Program-made: the position numbers and the translations under genes
Source: Lachnospiraceae bacterium
Lineage (GTDB): Bacteria > Bacteroidota > Bacteroidia > Bacteroidales > Muribaculaceae
Assembly (NCBI GenBank): GCA_023663655.1
Contig: JAMPGZ010000018.1
Location: 1 to 50,517, forward strand
Direction of reading: 5' to 3'
DNA: 50,517 nt
Shown: in pieces, positions 1 through 8,323 of the stretch
Layout: every line of letters starts with the position of its first letter
Position numbering within the stretch: the first letter of the stretch is position 1
The notes under the pieces: generated by a model
The model's database searches: none
Seen by the model: the letters and a program-made list of their open reading frames with translations, nothing else
What the model was told of the DNA's origin: nothing

Positions 1-103
1 CTGACAGTTGCCGGCAGGTGTCAATGCCTTGGAGCGATGGGCGATAATTGGAGCGCAGCCGTGACGTGACTCTCAATCGCAGGTGGATACGGTGTGTTTT
101 CAT
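1..103 (-). CDS. Partial N-terminus of an unidentified protein running off the left edge
   Basis: Reading the minus strand from an ATG at 103 gives an uninterrupted frame of 34 codons to the window edge, beginning MKTHRIHLRLRV. The stretch is Arg-rich and shows no signal peptide. I recognise no family. Support for a real start is a perfect minus-strand -7 box (TACCTTTG, 134 down to 127) placed so that transcription would begin about 15 nt before this ATG. No clear -33 box is visible. The open stretch is short enough to be chance, so this is tentative. Confidence 0.4.
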   Translation of the reverse strand, partial: MKTHRIHLRLRVTSRLRSNYRPSLQGIDTCRQLS

Positions 104-126
104 TCTCGTGATAATTTGTTTTGTCA

Positions 127-134
127 CAAAGGTA
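127..134 (-). promoter_or_regulatory. Bacteroidota -7 box for the left-edge gene
   Basis: On the minus strand the bases read TACCTTTG, a full match to the TAnnTTTG -7 consensus. I find no TTTG at the expected -33 distance. It lies about 24 nt upstream of the ATG at 103. Confidence 0.4.
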
Positions 135-243
135 GTGTATGGATGGAGGGGATTTACCCACTTTTTATCCCACCTGTGTGATTTTTTTTCGGTGGGGTTG
201 AGGGTGTTGTCGGACATCTTCGATGCCCGTTTGTTTGTGCCGG

Positions 244-437
244 CTTTCACCGCGCCTCGGCTTCGCCTCGTGGCGGTGCTACGATTGCAATGCCGTTTCA
301 CGGCATTTGTGGGTGTTTTTTAGGGGCACTCTTGCAGAGTGCATTCGGGGTTTGGGGCTTTCCGGGCACAGGTCGCCTTCGGCTCCCTGTACCACGGTTA
401 TTCATAGGCATTGCCTTCCAGGCATTATAGGCTATGT
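244..437. repeat. Direct repeat copy 1 (194 nt)
   Basis: These bases recur at 741-934 with a constant offset of 497. I find only two substitutions (418 region C versus T, and 429 A versus C). Similarity continues leftward with small indels to 212 (matching 709). The copy contains three of the short hairpins. The high identity of two non-coding copies 0.3 kb apart points to recent duplication or gene conversion. Confidence 0.9.
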
Positions 438-740
438 CTCGTGGTGGCTATGATTGTAGTGTCTTTCAGACATTATGGGCTATGTGTCGTGGTGGCTAGT
501 GTATTGCCGTGAAACGGTATTGGTAGACAAGATGATGGCTCATCCGGTAATATGTTGCATTGCTGTTGCTCGGCTTGTTTTTGTGTCGCTCTTTCAGAGC
601 TTGGATTTTTATTTTGCCACATTAAACCCAGCATTCCGCTGACGCTGCATACTGGGCTGATTTCGTGCGGTCATACTGACCGTTTTGTCTTGGGTATTTT
701 TAATTTGTGGACATCTTCGATGCCCGTTTCGTGTTTGTGC

Positions 741-934
741 CTTTCACCGCGCCTCGGCTTCGCCTCGTGGCGGTGCTACGATTGCAATGCCGTTTCACGG
801 CATTTGTGGGTGTTTTTTAGGGGCACTCTTGCAGAGTGCATTCGGGGTTTGGGGCTTTCCGGGCACAGGTCGCCTTCGGCTCCCTGTACCACGGTTATTC
901 ATAGGCATTGCCTTTCAGGCATTATCGGCTATGT
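741..934. repeat. Direct repeat copy 2 (194 nt)
   Basis: Second copy of the block at 244-437, same orientation. The short hairpins at 787-803, 823-839 and 909-921 correspond one to one with those of copy 1. The last hairpin has loop TTC here and TCC in copy 1, so the arms are conserved while the loop varies. Confidence 0.9.
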
Positions 935-1019
935 GTGGTGGTGGGGAGTGTATTTCTGTTGCACGGTATTTGTGGTGTTGTCTGATGGTGGTGCGGTTGT
1001 TGTGATGCGGTGTAAAAGC

Positions 1020-1052
1020 AAAAAGGGTATGGCGGTGAGCCATACCCTTTTT
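1020..1052 (-). terminator. Rho-independent terminator of the exbB-tonB operon
   Basis: A perfect 14-bp stem pairs 1020-1033 with 1039-1052 around the loop GGTGA. It ends in A/T runs on both sides, so it could act in both directions. It starts 18 nt downstream of the tonB stop on the minus strand. Confidence 0.9.
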
Positions 1053-1070
1053 TAGGATCTATAATGATGA

Positions 1071-1934
1071 TTAGATTCCTTGGAGTTTGAATGTGATGGG
1101 CAGAGTGTACCATACTGCGACTGCCTGTCCATTCATCTTACCGGGGATGAAGTCGGGAAGAGTCTTAACAACTCGCATAGCTTCCTTGTCAAGATCGGGG
1201 TCTTTACCACGTGCAATCTTCACTTCTCCTACCTTACCGGTCTTAGTAACCACGAACTGTACGATGACACGACCCTGGATGTTGTTTTCAGCTGCAACAG
1301 GAGGATATTTCAAGTGCTGCTGAATGTATTTTAGAAGTTCAGCGTCGCCACCGGGGAACTGAGGCATCTGCTCTACGGCATTGAACACCTTGTTCTCTTC
1401 AACGGGCTTCTTTTCTTCAACAATGATTTCATCCTTGTGTTCACGAACCACGTTACGGTCGTCGGTACCTTTGTCGAAGTCGGTCTGACCGAATGCGGTA
1501 GTGGTCTCTTTAAGTTCATCGCTGGATTTAACCTCGTCGTCGGCGCTAACCTTGTCGTCCTCTACGATTGTGATCTCGGTCACCTTAACGGTGTTGAGGA
1601 TTTCTTCGGGCAGAGCCTGGGGCTGTTCTTCTTCGTAACGCTCCTGTTCGGGTTCATCTTCCTCTTCCTTGTCCTGTTCGTCGGTCGAATTGTCAAGGTT
1701 GACGAGAGCCTGTTCAGTGAGGTCCTCCGGTTTTTCTTCAGGCTTTGGCAGCACAGTGTTTACCAAGAGGGGAAGAATAAATGCTATAGCAATGATAATC
1801 ACTACGACGATCATCGCCTTATTGTGACGAGCATCCGAGCCTTTACGCAATTCATAGGCGCCAAATTGCTGGTTTTTACCTTCAAATACTATGTCGCGCC
1901 ATTCTTTTGATGAAAGATCTACATCTTTTGCCAT
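1071..1934 (-). CDS. tonB: Energy transducer TonB
   Basis: 287 aa. TonB couples the proton-motive force harvested by ExbB/ExbD to outer-membrane TonB-dependent transporters. A short cytoplasmic N-terminus is followed by one membrane segment (about residues 41-62), a periplasmic linker (about 63-180), and a C-terminal TonB domain (about 183-287) with the usual QMPQFPGGD start, YPPVA segment and QGRVIVQF strand. The linker is strongly acidic (Glu/Asp-rich near 80-110), not the Pro-Lys-rich rod of Escherichia coli. It is the last gene of an operon with exbB and two exbD genes and is followed by a clear terminator. The family call is secure; which transporters it serves cannot be told. Confidence 0.95.
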   Translation of the reverse strand: MAKDVDLSSKEWRDIVFEGKNQQFGAYELRKGSDARHNKAMIVVVIIIAIAFILPLLVNTVLPKPEEKPEDLTEQALVNLDNSTDEQDKEEEDEPEQERYEEEQPQALPEEILNTVKVTEITIVEDDKVSADDEVKSSDELKETTTAFGQTDFDKGTDDRNVVREHKDEIIVEEKKPVEENKVFNAVEQMPQFPGGDAELLKYIQQHLKYPPVAAENNIQGRVIVQFVVTKTGKVGEVKIARGKDPDLDKEAMRVVKTLPDFIPGKMNGQAVAVWYTLPITFKLQGI

Positions 1935-1966
1935 TTTCTTTTGTCAATTAATTGTTAAACCATTCA

Positions 1967-2701
1967 TCACTTTTTCGGATTCTTTGCGTTGTAGTCAGCT
2001 ATCAAGATTGAGTCAGTCTTGTTGATATTGTCAATCTGGTAGCGCGAAATCTGATTGATCTGCATTTCGTCGAGAGCGCCGATCAAGCTTTCCCAAGAAG
2101 CGTTGGGACCTGCTTTGATAACGACAACGGGACGGTCGGTGATGAGCGAGTCATTACGGATTTCCTTAGCTCTCTTCTGATACTCTTCGTCAGAAATGGT
2201 CTTATTCTTCCAGTCGTTCTTCAAGAGCGCGATTTTACCAAGCACGGTCTTGTTTCTGTCGTGAAGAATTTTGCGGATACCTTGAGTTTCACCGTTCTGA
2301 TTTCCGATGAACTTCTCAACCTGCAGTGTGCTGTTGTCGAGAATTCCGTCGTTGTTTTCGTCAGCGACATCGGGTTTTCCGAAATAGTAGTAGATGATGT
2401 GAGCCGGACGACCGGTTTCTTCATCATACTTCACATTTCCTTCGTCATCGCGTTCGGTGTCAAGGATTAGGGTTACTGCTTGCGATTCCTTAGCTTTGTT
2501 CTGTTGCTCCTGCTCTACCTTTTCGTTTGACGGAAGAGATATCTGCAGAGTCTGCGATTTGATCATCGTGGTACAGAGCATGAAGAACGTGATAAGGAGC
2601 ATATTCATATCCACCATCGGGGTGAAGTCGACGTGGATTGACATCTTCTTTTGGGCGCCTTTTTTCTTTTTGCCGCCGTCGGATTGTTCTATCTGTGCCA
2701 T
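1967..2701 (-). CDS. exbD: Biopolymer transporter ExbD (second paralogue)
   Basis: 244 aa, about 100 residues longer than E. coli ExbD. The N-terminus is basic (KKKKGAQKK) and is followed by a single membrane helix of the DFTPMVDMNMLLITFFML type. The Asp in VDM matches the proton-carrying Asp of ExbD/TolR. The rest is periplasmic and includes an ExbD-like core plus an insertion mentioning repeated Asp/Asn residues near residues 80-120. It sits 32 nt upstream of tonB and 5 nt downstream of the other exbD, so the genes are surely co-transcribed. Two ExbD subunits beside one ExbB is usual in Bacteroidota; whether they form one mixed complex is unknown. Confidence 0.92.
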   Translation of the reverse strand: MAQIEQSDGGKKKKGAQKKMSIHVDFTPMVDMNMLLITFFMLCTTMIKSQTLQISLPSNEKVEQEQQNKAKESQAVTLILDTERDDEGNVKYDEETGRPAHIIYYYFGKPDVADENNDGILDNSTLQVEKFIGNQNGETQGIRKILHDRNKTVLGKIALLKNDWKNKTISDEEYQKRAKEIRNDSLITDRPVVVIKAGPNASWESLIGALDEMQINQISRYQIDNINKTDSILIADYNAKNPKK

Positions 2702-2706
2702 AATGA

Positions 2707-3408
2707 TTAATCGTTTTCAGTTTTGAGTGCGGTCATCAAGCTAAATTTATTCATCTTCAAGGTCTGCAGGTTGTCAAGGACATCATGTACAGTGTTGTAG
2801 GGAGTGTCCTTGTCAGCTTTGATTGCGATACCTTCACCGCTCTTGATTGAAGATTCAAGATTGGGGTTGGATGAATTGTAGATGGCGCGCATCCAGATTT
2901 GGAACTCGTTAGGTTTTGTCAAGTCCTTGTTGTCATCGATTGGAATACCGGTGCTCGGATTATTCATGTCGGCAATGACTTCATCCTGCTTTATCTGCGG
3001 GAGGTCAAGGAATGCGGGAAGATCCGCGATTCTGATACCAAACATATTCATCTTAGAGAACTTGGCTACCTGTTCGTTAGTGAGCTGCACTTGTTTACTA
3101 TGGGTCTTGTTATACTCGGAAACCGCTGTTCTGACGAGCTCGGCTCTAACCTTTTCGCTTGAGAAGGTTGAGTCGGCGTCACCGGCAACCGATAGGAAGA
3201 CCTTCCCCTCAGGTGAAATGAGGACAGTGGTGGTGTTGGTTGTGGGCACTTTTATTTCCGACACAGATGACGGAGTAAGCACCGTAACCGGCTCCTTCTG
3301 CAGGAAGGTCGAGGTCAACATGAAGAAAGTAAGCAAAAGAACAGTCACGTCACTCATCGCAGTCATGTCGATGAGGGTACTCTTTCTTTTAATTTTTACT
3401 TTTCCCAT
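2707..3408 (-). CDS. exbD: Biopolymer transporter ExbD (first paralogue)
   Basis: 233 aa. A basic N-terminus (MGKVKIKRK) precedes one membrane helix containing DMTAMSDVTVLLLTFFML; the Asp in MSDV is the expected proton-relay residue. The periplasmic part ends with a NLQTLKMNKFSLMTALK segment that matches the usual ExbD C-terminal strand-helix. It differs clearly from its neighbour in sequence, so the pair is old and not a recent duplication. It follows exbB by about 50 nt in the same operon. Confidence 0.92.
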   Translation of the reverse strand: MGKVKIKRKSTLIDMTAMSDVTVLLLTFFMLTSTFLQKEPVTVLTPSSVSEIKVPTTNTTTVLISPEGKVFLSVAGDADSTFSSEKVRAELVRTAVSEYNKTHSKQVQLTNEQVAKFSKMNMFGIRIADLPAFLDLPQIKQDEVIADMNNPSTGIPIDDNKDLTKPNEFQIWMRAIYNSSNPNLESSIKSGEGIAIKADKDTPYNTVHDVLDNLQTLKMNKFSLMTALKTEND

Positions 3409-3459
3409 TGTTTTTCTGTTAATAGATTTTTAATCGAATATTATCTGAAAGACAAGGGA

Positions 3460-4293
3460 TTAGTGAGTAGCAGCAAATGTTTGCACGATTGAGAAACCGA
3501 TTTCGTCGATAGCGTAAGTCAAGTTGTCAATCTTGTTGGTGTAGAAGTTGTAAGAAATAACAGCGAATGCACCGGTTGCGATACCGAAGGCGGTGTTGAT
3601 AAGTGCCTCAGAGATACCGGTAGAAAGTTCGGTTGAGTCAGGAGCACCAGATGCTGCAAGAGCCTGGAATGACTTGATCATACCCATCACAGTACCGAGA
3701 AGTCCGACAAGAGTACCGAGAGTAGTAAGAGTAGCAACGATGGGGAGGTTCTGCTGAAGAGCCGGCATCTCAAGAGCTGTAGCTTCTTCAACTTCCTTCT
3801 GGAGAGTTGCGATTTTCTGCTCTTTAGAAAGAGTGGTGTTCTTGTCCATTTCTTCGTAGCGAACGAGAGCTGCTGCAACAACAGCTGCAACGCTACCCTT
3901 CTGCTTTGCGCAAAGAGCCTGTGCACCAGCGATGTCGTTTTTCTTCAAGCAAGCTTTAACGCCGGCAACGAACTTAGAGATGCTGCCTTTGCCTTTTGCG
4001 CTTGAAAGGGCGATCCAACGCTCAACAGAGAGCACGATAACAGTGAGGAACAATGTTTGAAGGATAGGCACGATGAAACCACCTTTGTAAACTGTACCCC
4101 AAAGGTCTTGCGGGTGACCTGCTTCGTCGAAGTGCATGTCATGTCCGAACCAGAAGATGAACAAGCAAACTGCAACGATGAAACATGCAACGATTACAAG
4201 AAATGCGTTCTTAATACCGCGTACGTTAGAACCTTCGTTCTTAGGCTGTTTTTGAGCCGGCTTGGCTCCAACATTAGGCTTTTGATTTTCCAT
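3460..4293 (-). CDS. exbB: MotA/TolQ/ExbB proton channel family protein
   Basis: 277 aa. It forms the inner-membrane proton channel that powers TonB together with ExbD. Hydrophobic segments are visible at about residues 29-50, 72-96, 180-206 and 228-250. The third carries the family's TLVGLLGTVMGM motif, which lines the channel, and the fourth carries the INTAFGIATG motif. It is the first gene of the four-gene operon. A well-spaced promoter lies about 210 nt upstream, leaving a long untranslated leader. Confidence 0.95.
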   Translation of the reverse strand: MENQKPNVGAKPAQKQPKNEGSNVRGIKNAFLVIVACFIVAVCLFIFWFGHDMHFDEAGHPQDLWGTVYKGGFIVPILQTLFLTVIVLSVERWIALSSAKGKGSISKFVAGVKACLKKNDIAGAQALCAKQKGSVAAVVAAALVRYEEMDKNTTLSKEQKIATLQKEVEEATALEMPALQQNLPIVATLTTLGTLVGLLGTVMGMIKSFQALAASGAPDSTELSTGISEALINTAFGIATGAFAVISYNFYTNKIDNLTYAIDEIGFSIVQTFAATH

Positions 4294-4502
4294 AATTGTT
4301 TGAATGATAATGAATTAAAGTTATGTTAAAAGTTTTTGTTTAATAGTTTATGCAAGTGTCGTGTTTCGTGAGTTTCCATGGTCCCTGTCAACAATCAGCA
4401 CCCGTTTTTTGTTATTAAAATCAGGGTGTCAGCTTGTCTCGGCATTGACTCTTCGATCCTTCTTCAAGCATTCCGAACCGTTATTCTACGGCTTTGGATG
4501 TG
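4294..4502 (-). other. Long 5' leader of the exbB operon
   Basis: About 200 nt lie between the inferred start of transcription (near 4497) and the exbB ATG at 4293. I see no open frame on the minus strand with a convincing start and no strong hairpin or known riboswitch pattern. A weak pairing between CACCC near 4399 and GGGTG near 4425 is the only structure noticed. Its length leaves room for post-transcriptional control, but that is inference. Confidence 0.35.
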
Positions 4503-4534
4503 CAAATTTATTATTATATTTCTAACAATCCAAA
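4503..4534 (-). promoter_or_regulatory. Promoter of the exbB-exbD-exbD-tonB operon
   Basis: On the minus strand a TTTG box (4534-4531) is followed after 20 nt by TAAATTTG (4510-4503). Both boxes match the Bacteroidota -33/-7 consensus exactly, with typical spacing. Transcription would start near 4497. Confidence 0.7.
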
Positions 4535-4616
4535 TTTTAAGTAGTGATTTTTTAGGCGTTTCGCGGCTTGAAATTATATATTAATCCTTAATCGTGTTTT
4601 ATAACATAAATTTTTG

Positions 4617-4624
4617 TAATTTTG
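4617..4624 (+). promoter_or_regulatory. -7 box upstream of prfC
   Basis: TAATTTTG matches the TAnnTTTG -7 consensus. Only a T-rich stretch lies at the -33 position. Transcription would begin near 4631, about 60 nt before the GTG start of prfC. Confidence 0.45.
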
Positions 4625-4689
4625 TGGTTGGAAAATGTAAAAAGATGCATTGGATTGCATTAATGCGAAACTCATAATATTATATACAC

Positions 4690-6270
4690 GTGGCAACTCT
4701 TACTGATGAAATCAACCGCCGGCGCACTTTCGCCATCATTTCTCACCCTGACGCAGGAAAAACAACCCTCACCGAGAAACTTTTGCTTTTTGGAGGCGCG
4801 ATCCATGTGGCAGGCGCTGTAAAGTCAAACAAGATAAAGAAAACCGCCACATCCGACTGGATGGAGATCGAGAAGCAGCGAGGCATCTCGGTTGCGACTT
4901 CGGTTATGGGTTTTAATTACGGAGATTATAAGATTAATATTCTCGACACTCCGGGCCACCAGGATTTTGCCGAGGACACCTACCGCACTCTTACCGCCGT
5001 AGACAGTGTTATCATTGTGGTCGATGTGGCGAAGGGTGTGGAGCAGCAGACTCGCAAGCTGATGGAGGTGTGCCGTATGCGCAACACTCCTGTGATCATT
5101 TTTGTCAACAAGCTCGACCGTGAGGGTCGTGATCCGTTTGAGATTCTTGATGAACTTGAGGCAGAGCTTAAGATTGCCGTGCGTCCGCTCTCCTGGCCTA
5201 TTAATATTGGAGCCAAGTTCAAGGGTGTGTATAATATATATGAAAATTCTCTTGACCTGTTCACGCCGAGCAAGACTCAGGTCACCGAACGAGTTGAGAT
5301 TGAATCGGTCGACGATCCCCGCATTGACGAAGCCGTGGGGGAGAAGGATGCCGCGAAGCTCAGGGAGGATCTTGAACTGATCGAGGGTGTGTATCCCGAA
5401 TTTGACGAGAAGGAGTATCTTGCCGGTAAGGTGGCTCCGGTGTTTTTTGGTTCGGCATTGAACACTTTCGGCGTAAAGGAGCTGCTTGACTGCTTTGTGA
5501 AGATTGCGCCGGCACCGCGGGCAGTGATGGCTGAGGAGCGCGAAGTGAGTCCTAAGGAGGAACCGTTCTCGGGATTTGTGTTCAAGATTCATGCCAATAT
5601 GGATCCCAACCATCGTTCATGTATCGCGTTTGTGAAGGTATGTTCGGGTAAATTCGAGCGTAATGCCAATTATAAACATGTGCGTTCAGGCAAGATGATG
5701 CGTTTTGCAGCTCCTACCGCGTTCATGGCTCAGAAGAAAAGTATTGTCGACGAGGCTTATCCGGGCGATATAGTGGGTATTCCCGATACGGGGAACTTCA
5801 AGATAGGCGACACTCTGTCGTCGGGAGAGAATCTTCATTATAAAGGATTGCCCAGCTTCTCGCCTGAGATGTTCAAATATATAGAGAACACCGATCCCAT
5901 GAAGTCAAAGCAGCTTGAGAAGGGCGTGCAGCAGTTGATGGACGAGGGTGTGGCGCAGTTGTTCACCAACCAGTTCAACGGAAGGAAAATTATCGGAACT
6001 GTGGGGCAGCTTCAGTTTGAGGTGATTCAATACCGCTTGCTGCATGAATATGGCGCGACTGTGCGTTGGGAGCCTATATCGCTTTATAAAGCCTGCTGGA
6101 TAGAAAGTGATGATGCCGATGCCCTGGAAGCGTTCAAGAAACGCAAGCATCAGTTCATGGCGATTGACAGGGATGGACGGGATGTGTTTCTCGCCGACTC
6201 AAACTATGTGCTTCAGATGGCGCAGAACGATTTCCCTAAAATCAGATTCCACTTCACAAGCGAGTTTTAG
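4690..6270 (+). CDS. prfC: Peptide chain release factor 3 (RF3)
   Basis: 526 aa, the usual RF3 length. This translational GTPase recycles RF1/RF2 from the ribosome after termination. The G-domain motifs are all present: P-loop [13 protein letters not shown] (residues 18-30), switch-[23 protein letters not shown], and [10 protein letters not shown]. The C-terminal part has the RF3-specific domains ending [17 protein letters not shown]. The start is GTG, giving [16 protein letters not shown]; there is no better ATG in frame upstream. Its stop lies 4 nt from the stop of the convergent coaE, with no clear terminator between. Confidence 0.97.
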   Translation: MATLTDEINRRRTFAIISHPDAGKTTLTEKLLLFGGAIHVAGAVKSNKIKKTATSDWMEIEKQRGISVATSVMGFNYGDYKINILDTPGHQDFAEDTYRTLTAVDSVIIVVDVAKGVEQQTRKLMEVCRMRNTPVIIFVNKLDREGRDPFEILDELEAELKIAVRPLSWPINIGAKFKGVYNIYENSLDLFTPSKTQVTERVEIESVDDPRIDEAVGEKDAAKLREDLELIEGVYPEFDEKEYLAGKVAPVFFGSALNTFGVKELLDCFVKIAPAPRAVMAEEREVSPKEEPFSGFVFKIHANMDPNHRSCIAFVKVCSGKFERNANYKHVRSGKMMRFAAPTAFMAQKKSIVDEAYPGDIVGIPDTGNFKIGDTLSSGENLHYKGLPSFSPEMFKYIENTDPMKSKQLEKGVQQLMDEGVAQLFTNQFNGRKIIGTVGQLQFEVIQYRLLHEYGATVRWEPISLYKACWIESDDADALEAFKKRKHQFMAIDRDGRDVFLADSNYVLQMAQNDFPKIRFHFTSEF

Positions 6271-6274
6271 AGCC

Positions 6275-6859
6275 TTAACGGCTTATGCCTGACAGGAGGT
6301 TGAGGACTTGTGGCAGGAGCGGCTGCACGCCGTCGTTCAGTATCGTGAATACTCTTTCATGAGGCGATGCGACAGTGACCGCTTGTGCTGCTATGCGTAG
6401 CTTGACTTCCTGCGGGGATAGATTGTTGCGTTTCACCACGCGGTTGATGCGGATGTCTTCGGGTGCGGTCACTTCCCACACTTCGTCGACCATTTCGCTT
6501 ATTCCGCTTTCGTAGATGATGGCGCTTTCCACCCATAGCGGTTCAGCCGGATGTCTTTTCCTCCATGCGGCAATGTCGCTCTTCACGGCTCCGTGTACTA
6601 TTGAGTTGAGGCGTTGCAGCTTTTCCTTGTCGGCAAAAACTATTGCTCCAAGGCGCTTGCGGTCGATCTGCCCTGACGGAGTTATTGCTTCGGGGCTTAT
6701 TTCGCAGGCGATTGCCGCCTTAATGCCATTGTCGTTGTCCATCAGGGTTTTGGCTCGGCTGTCGGAGTCATACACTCTGTAGCCGAGTGCGGTGAGGATG
6801 TGTGACACTACCGACTTGCCGCATCCTATGCCGCCGGCTATTGCTATTAACGGTTTCAT
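6275..6859 (-). CDS. coaE: Dephospho-CoA kinase
   Basis: 194 aa. It catalyses the last step of coenzyme A synthesis, phosphorylating the 3'-OH of dephospho-CoA with ATP. The P-loop GGIGCGKS is at residues 9-16, and the family's DSD motif follows near residues 35-37. The substrate/lid region contains VWVESAIIYESG and the C-terminal EVKLRIAAQ helix. The start overlaps the end of the YbbR-like gene by 4 nt, indicating translational coupling. Confidence 0.95.
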   Translation of the reverse strand: MKPLIAIAGGIGCGKSVVSHILTALGYRVYDSDSRAKTLMDNDNGIKAAIACEISPEAITPSGQIDRKRLGAIVFADKEKLQRLNSIVHGAVKSDIAAWRKRHPAEPLWVESAIIYESGISEMVDEVWEVTAPEDIRINRVVKRNNLSPQEVKLRIAAQAVTVASPHERVFTILNDGVQPLLPQVLNLLSGISR

Positions 6860-7851
6860 TCGATTGCCACTTTGTGTTCGGTTATGTATTCCACGCTGTC
6901 GGGGATCGCTTCGACGGAATGGTATGATTCCGGAAGCAGAGACAGCCTCACCGGAAGTTTGTCGGAGGAGTTGTGGGCTATCTCTTTGTAGTCGACGTAA
7001 GCGTTTATTTCGTATGGCTCTGAGTTATATTCGCTCATCGGCACGAGATATGCAATCTCGATGCGAGATGGGAATGTGTGCATACTTATGTTGTCGGGCA
7101 GGTTTTTGGCTATTACTGTCGCCATCTGCTTGCGGGCTATCAATGGTTCTACAGGAACTCTCACCGTTATTTCATCGGGCACTATTTTCACTCCCGGTAT
7201 CGGCTTTATGCTCACGGTGATGGATGTAGTGTCGGATAACGAGCCGCGCACTATGGGCATTGTCTCTACCGATTTCAGGTTGTGGGGCAGGTCCTCGACT
7301 GAAAATAGCCACACTGAGTCAGTGCTTGTGGTGATCGGTCCGTTTATTATACTGCCGAATATGGGCTTGAGGTCGGCTATGACCTTCACCTCCACCTTTC
7401 GCCCGGGGCTGGTAGTGTAGTTCAGGCTTATCGAGTCGGGCAGCATGGTCACTATCTGACTTCCTGCACCGAAATAATCGCGCAGTCTTGCCCCGAGGTC
7501 GGCTTTATTGAGCAGGAATTTGTTTTTAGCCGATGAATAGTCGGTCCAATTTATTTTCATTGGTTTTACACCACCCATCTTATATTTCATGAGAGCCGAC
7601 CCCTTGTCGCGCACACTTACTTTCAGCACCTCGGGCAGATTGGTAATCACGGTCACGCTGTCGGGGATTCCGGCTATTTCGACAGGCACCTCTATGTCTT
7701 CCTGCATTTCATTGTTGAGAGTGAGCAGGAGCCAGAACACATAGGATATCATGAGGAAAAGAAGGAACAGCAATACCTCCTTTCCGCGTGCCGAGGTTAC
7801 TGCGTCATGGATTTTTGAGACTAATCGTGTCCAGCTTCTTTTCTGTGGCAT
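6856..7851 (-). CDS. YbbR-like domain protein (CdaR family)
   Basis: 331 aa. One N-terminal membrane segment (about residues 25-47) is followed by an extracytoplasmic part built of YbbR-like beta repeats (about 50-130, 130-215 and 220-310), rich in Pro/Val/Ile and with repeated IPDSV and VEVK-type strands. In Firmicutes the related CdaR regulates a diadenylate cyclase; no cyclase is next to it here. In Bacteroidota it commonly precedes coaE, as in this window. The specific role is unknown. Confidence 0.85.
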   Translation of the reverse strand: MPQKRSWTRLVSKIHDAVTSARGKEVLLFLLFLMISYVFWLLLTLNNEMQEDIEVPVEIAGIPDSVTVITNLPEVLKVSVRDKGSALMKYKMGGVKPMKINWTDYSSAKNKFLLNKADLGARLRDYFGAGSQIVTMLPDSISLNYTTSPGRKVEVKVIADLKPIFGSIINGPITTSTDSVWLFSVEDLPHNLKSVETMPIVRGSLSDTTSITVSIKPIPGVKIVPDEITVRVPVEPLIARKQMATVIAKNLPDNISMHTFPSRIEIAYLVPMSEYNSEPYEINAYVDYKEIAHNSSDKLPVRLSLLPESYHSVEAIPDSVEYITEHKVAIE

Positions 7852-7882
7852 AGTTCCTTGTGTTTTTTAGGGAGAAAATAAA

Positions 7883-7922
7883 AGGCTCCGTGAAGCCCTT
7901 TTACAGGATTTGCACGGAGCCT
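7883..7922 (-). terminator. Terminator downstream of yajC
   Basis: A perfect 10-bp stem (7883-7892 with 7913-7922) is followed on the minus strand by a T-rich run (7882-7874). It separates nusB-yajC from the ybbR-coaE pair. Confidence 0.8.
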
Positions 7923-7941
7923 CTCATTATTGTATTTTAAG

Positions 7942-8274
7942 CTAATTGTTTCCGTCGTTTTGCTTCACGGCTTCCTGAGCTTCTGCTGCAGTGGGGAACA
8001 CCGATCCCTTGTCGATGGTGATGCGCACATTGTCGGCGATTTCAAGAACGAAAGAGTTCTCTTTCACGCCGCGTATCTTGCCGTGTATTCCACCGGCGGT
8101 TATCACGCGGTCGCCCACGCCGAGTCCTTCGCGGAATTTCTTGATTTCTTTCTGCTTTTTCTGTTGAGGACGGATCATGAAGAAATAGAAGATGGCGATA
8201 AGAGCCACGATCATGATCAGATTCATCATTCCGCCATTGGCTGCATCTTGAAGAGCCACGAGATTGTATACCAT
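7942..8274 (-). CDS. yajC: Preprotein translocase subunit YajC
   Basis: 110 aa. It is an accessory membrane subunit of the SecDF-YajC translocase. A single membrane helix (about residues 16-37) ends in the family hallmark FMIRPQQKKQKE, followed by the cytoplasmic motif GLGVGDRVITAGGIHG. A short acidic/Asn tail ends the protein. It lies 49 nt after nusB on the same strand and is closed by a terminator. Confidence 0.95.
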   Translation of the reverse strand: MVYNLVALQDAANGGMMNLIMIVALIAIFYFFMIRPQQKKQKEIKKFREGLGVGDRVITAGGIHGKIRGVKENSFVLEIADNVRITIDKGSVFPTAAEAQEAVKQNDGNN

Positions 8275-8304
8275 AATAGATTTGTTTTATCGTTAATGTT
8301 GTTG

Positions 8305-8312
8305 CAAATATA
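8305..8312 (-). promoter_or_regulatory. Possible -7 box for yajC
   Basis: The minus strand reads TATATTTG, a full -7 match, in the gap between nusB and yajC, about 30 nt before the yajC ATG. No matching -33 box was found, as that position falls in the nusB 3' end. Confidence 0.35.
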
Positions 8313-8323
8313 AGAAAGATATT

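Larger units (their letters stand above)
212..1010. repeat. Non-coding array of short triloop hairpins with a long direct repeat
   Basis: This stretch between two minus-strand transcription units has no credible gene. It is packed with short perfect palindromes of 5-7 bp arms around 3-nt loops: 290-306 (loop TTC), 326-342 (TGC), 412-424 (TCC), 460-472 (TTC), 588-600 (TTC), 668-682 (TAC), 787-803 (TTC), 823-839 (TGC) and 909-921 (TTC). An imperfect one with loop GAA lies at 505-519, and a wider palindrome pairs 627-631 with 652-656. In nearly all the TTC, TCC and TGC units the loop is closed by a T-A pair. Long open frames here (for example 552-1055 plus) give Cys-rich low-complexity protein and are unlikely to be genes. 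Confidence 0.75.

Noticed and set aside
212-934. CRISPR array
   Set aside because: There are only two long copies, with no regular short repeats and spacers and no cas genes in the window.
552-1055. Open frame of 167 codons on the plus strand
   Set aside because: It translates the hairpin array into Cys-rich, low-complexity sequence, shares its middle with another repeat copy, and has no promoter or known similarity.
4825-5613. Minus-strand frame of 262 codons
   Set aside because: Antisense to prfC, whose GTPase motifs are unmistakable.
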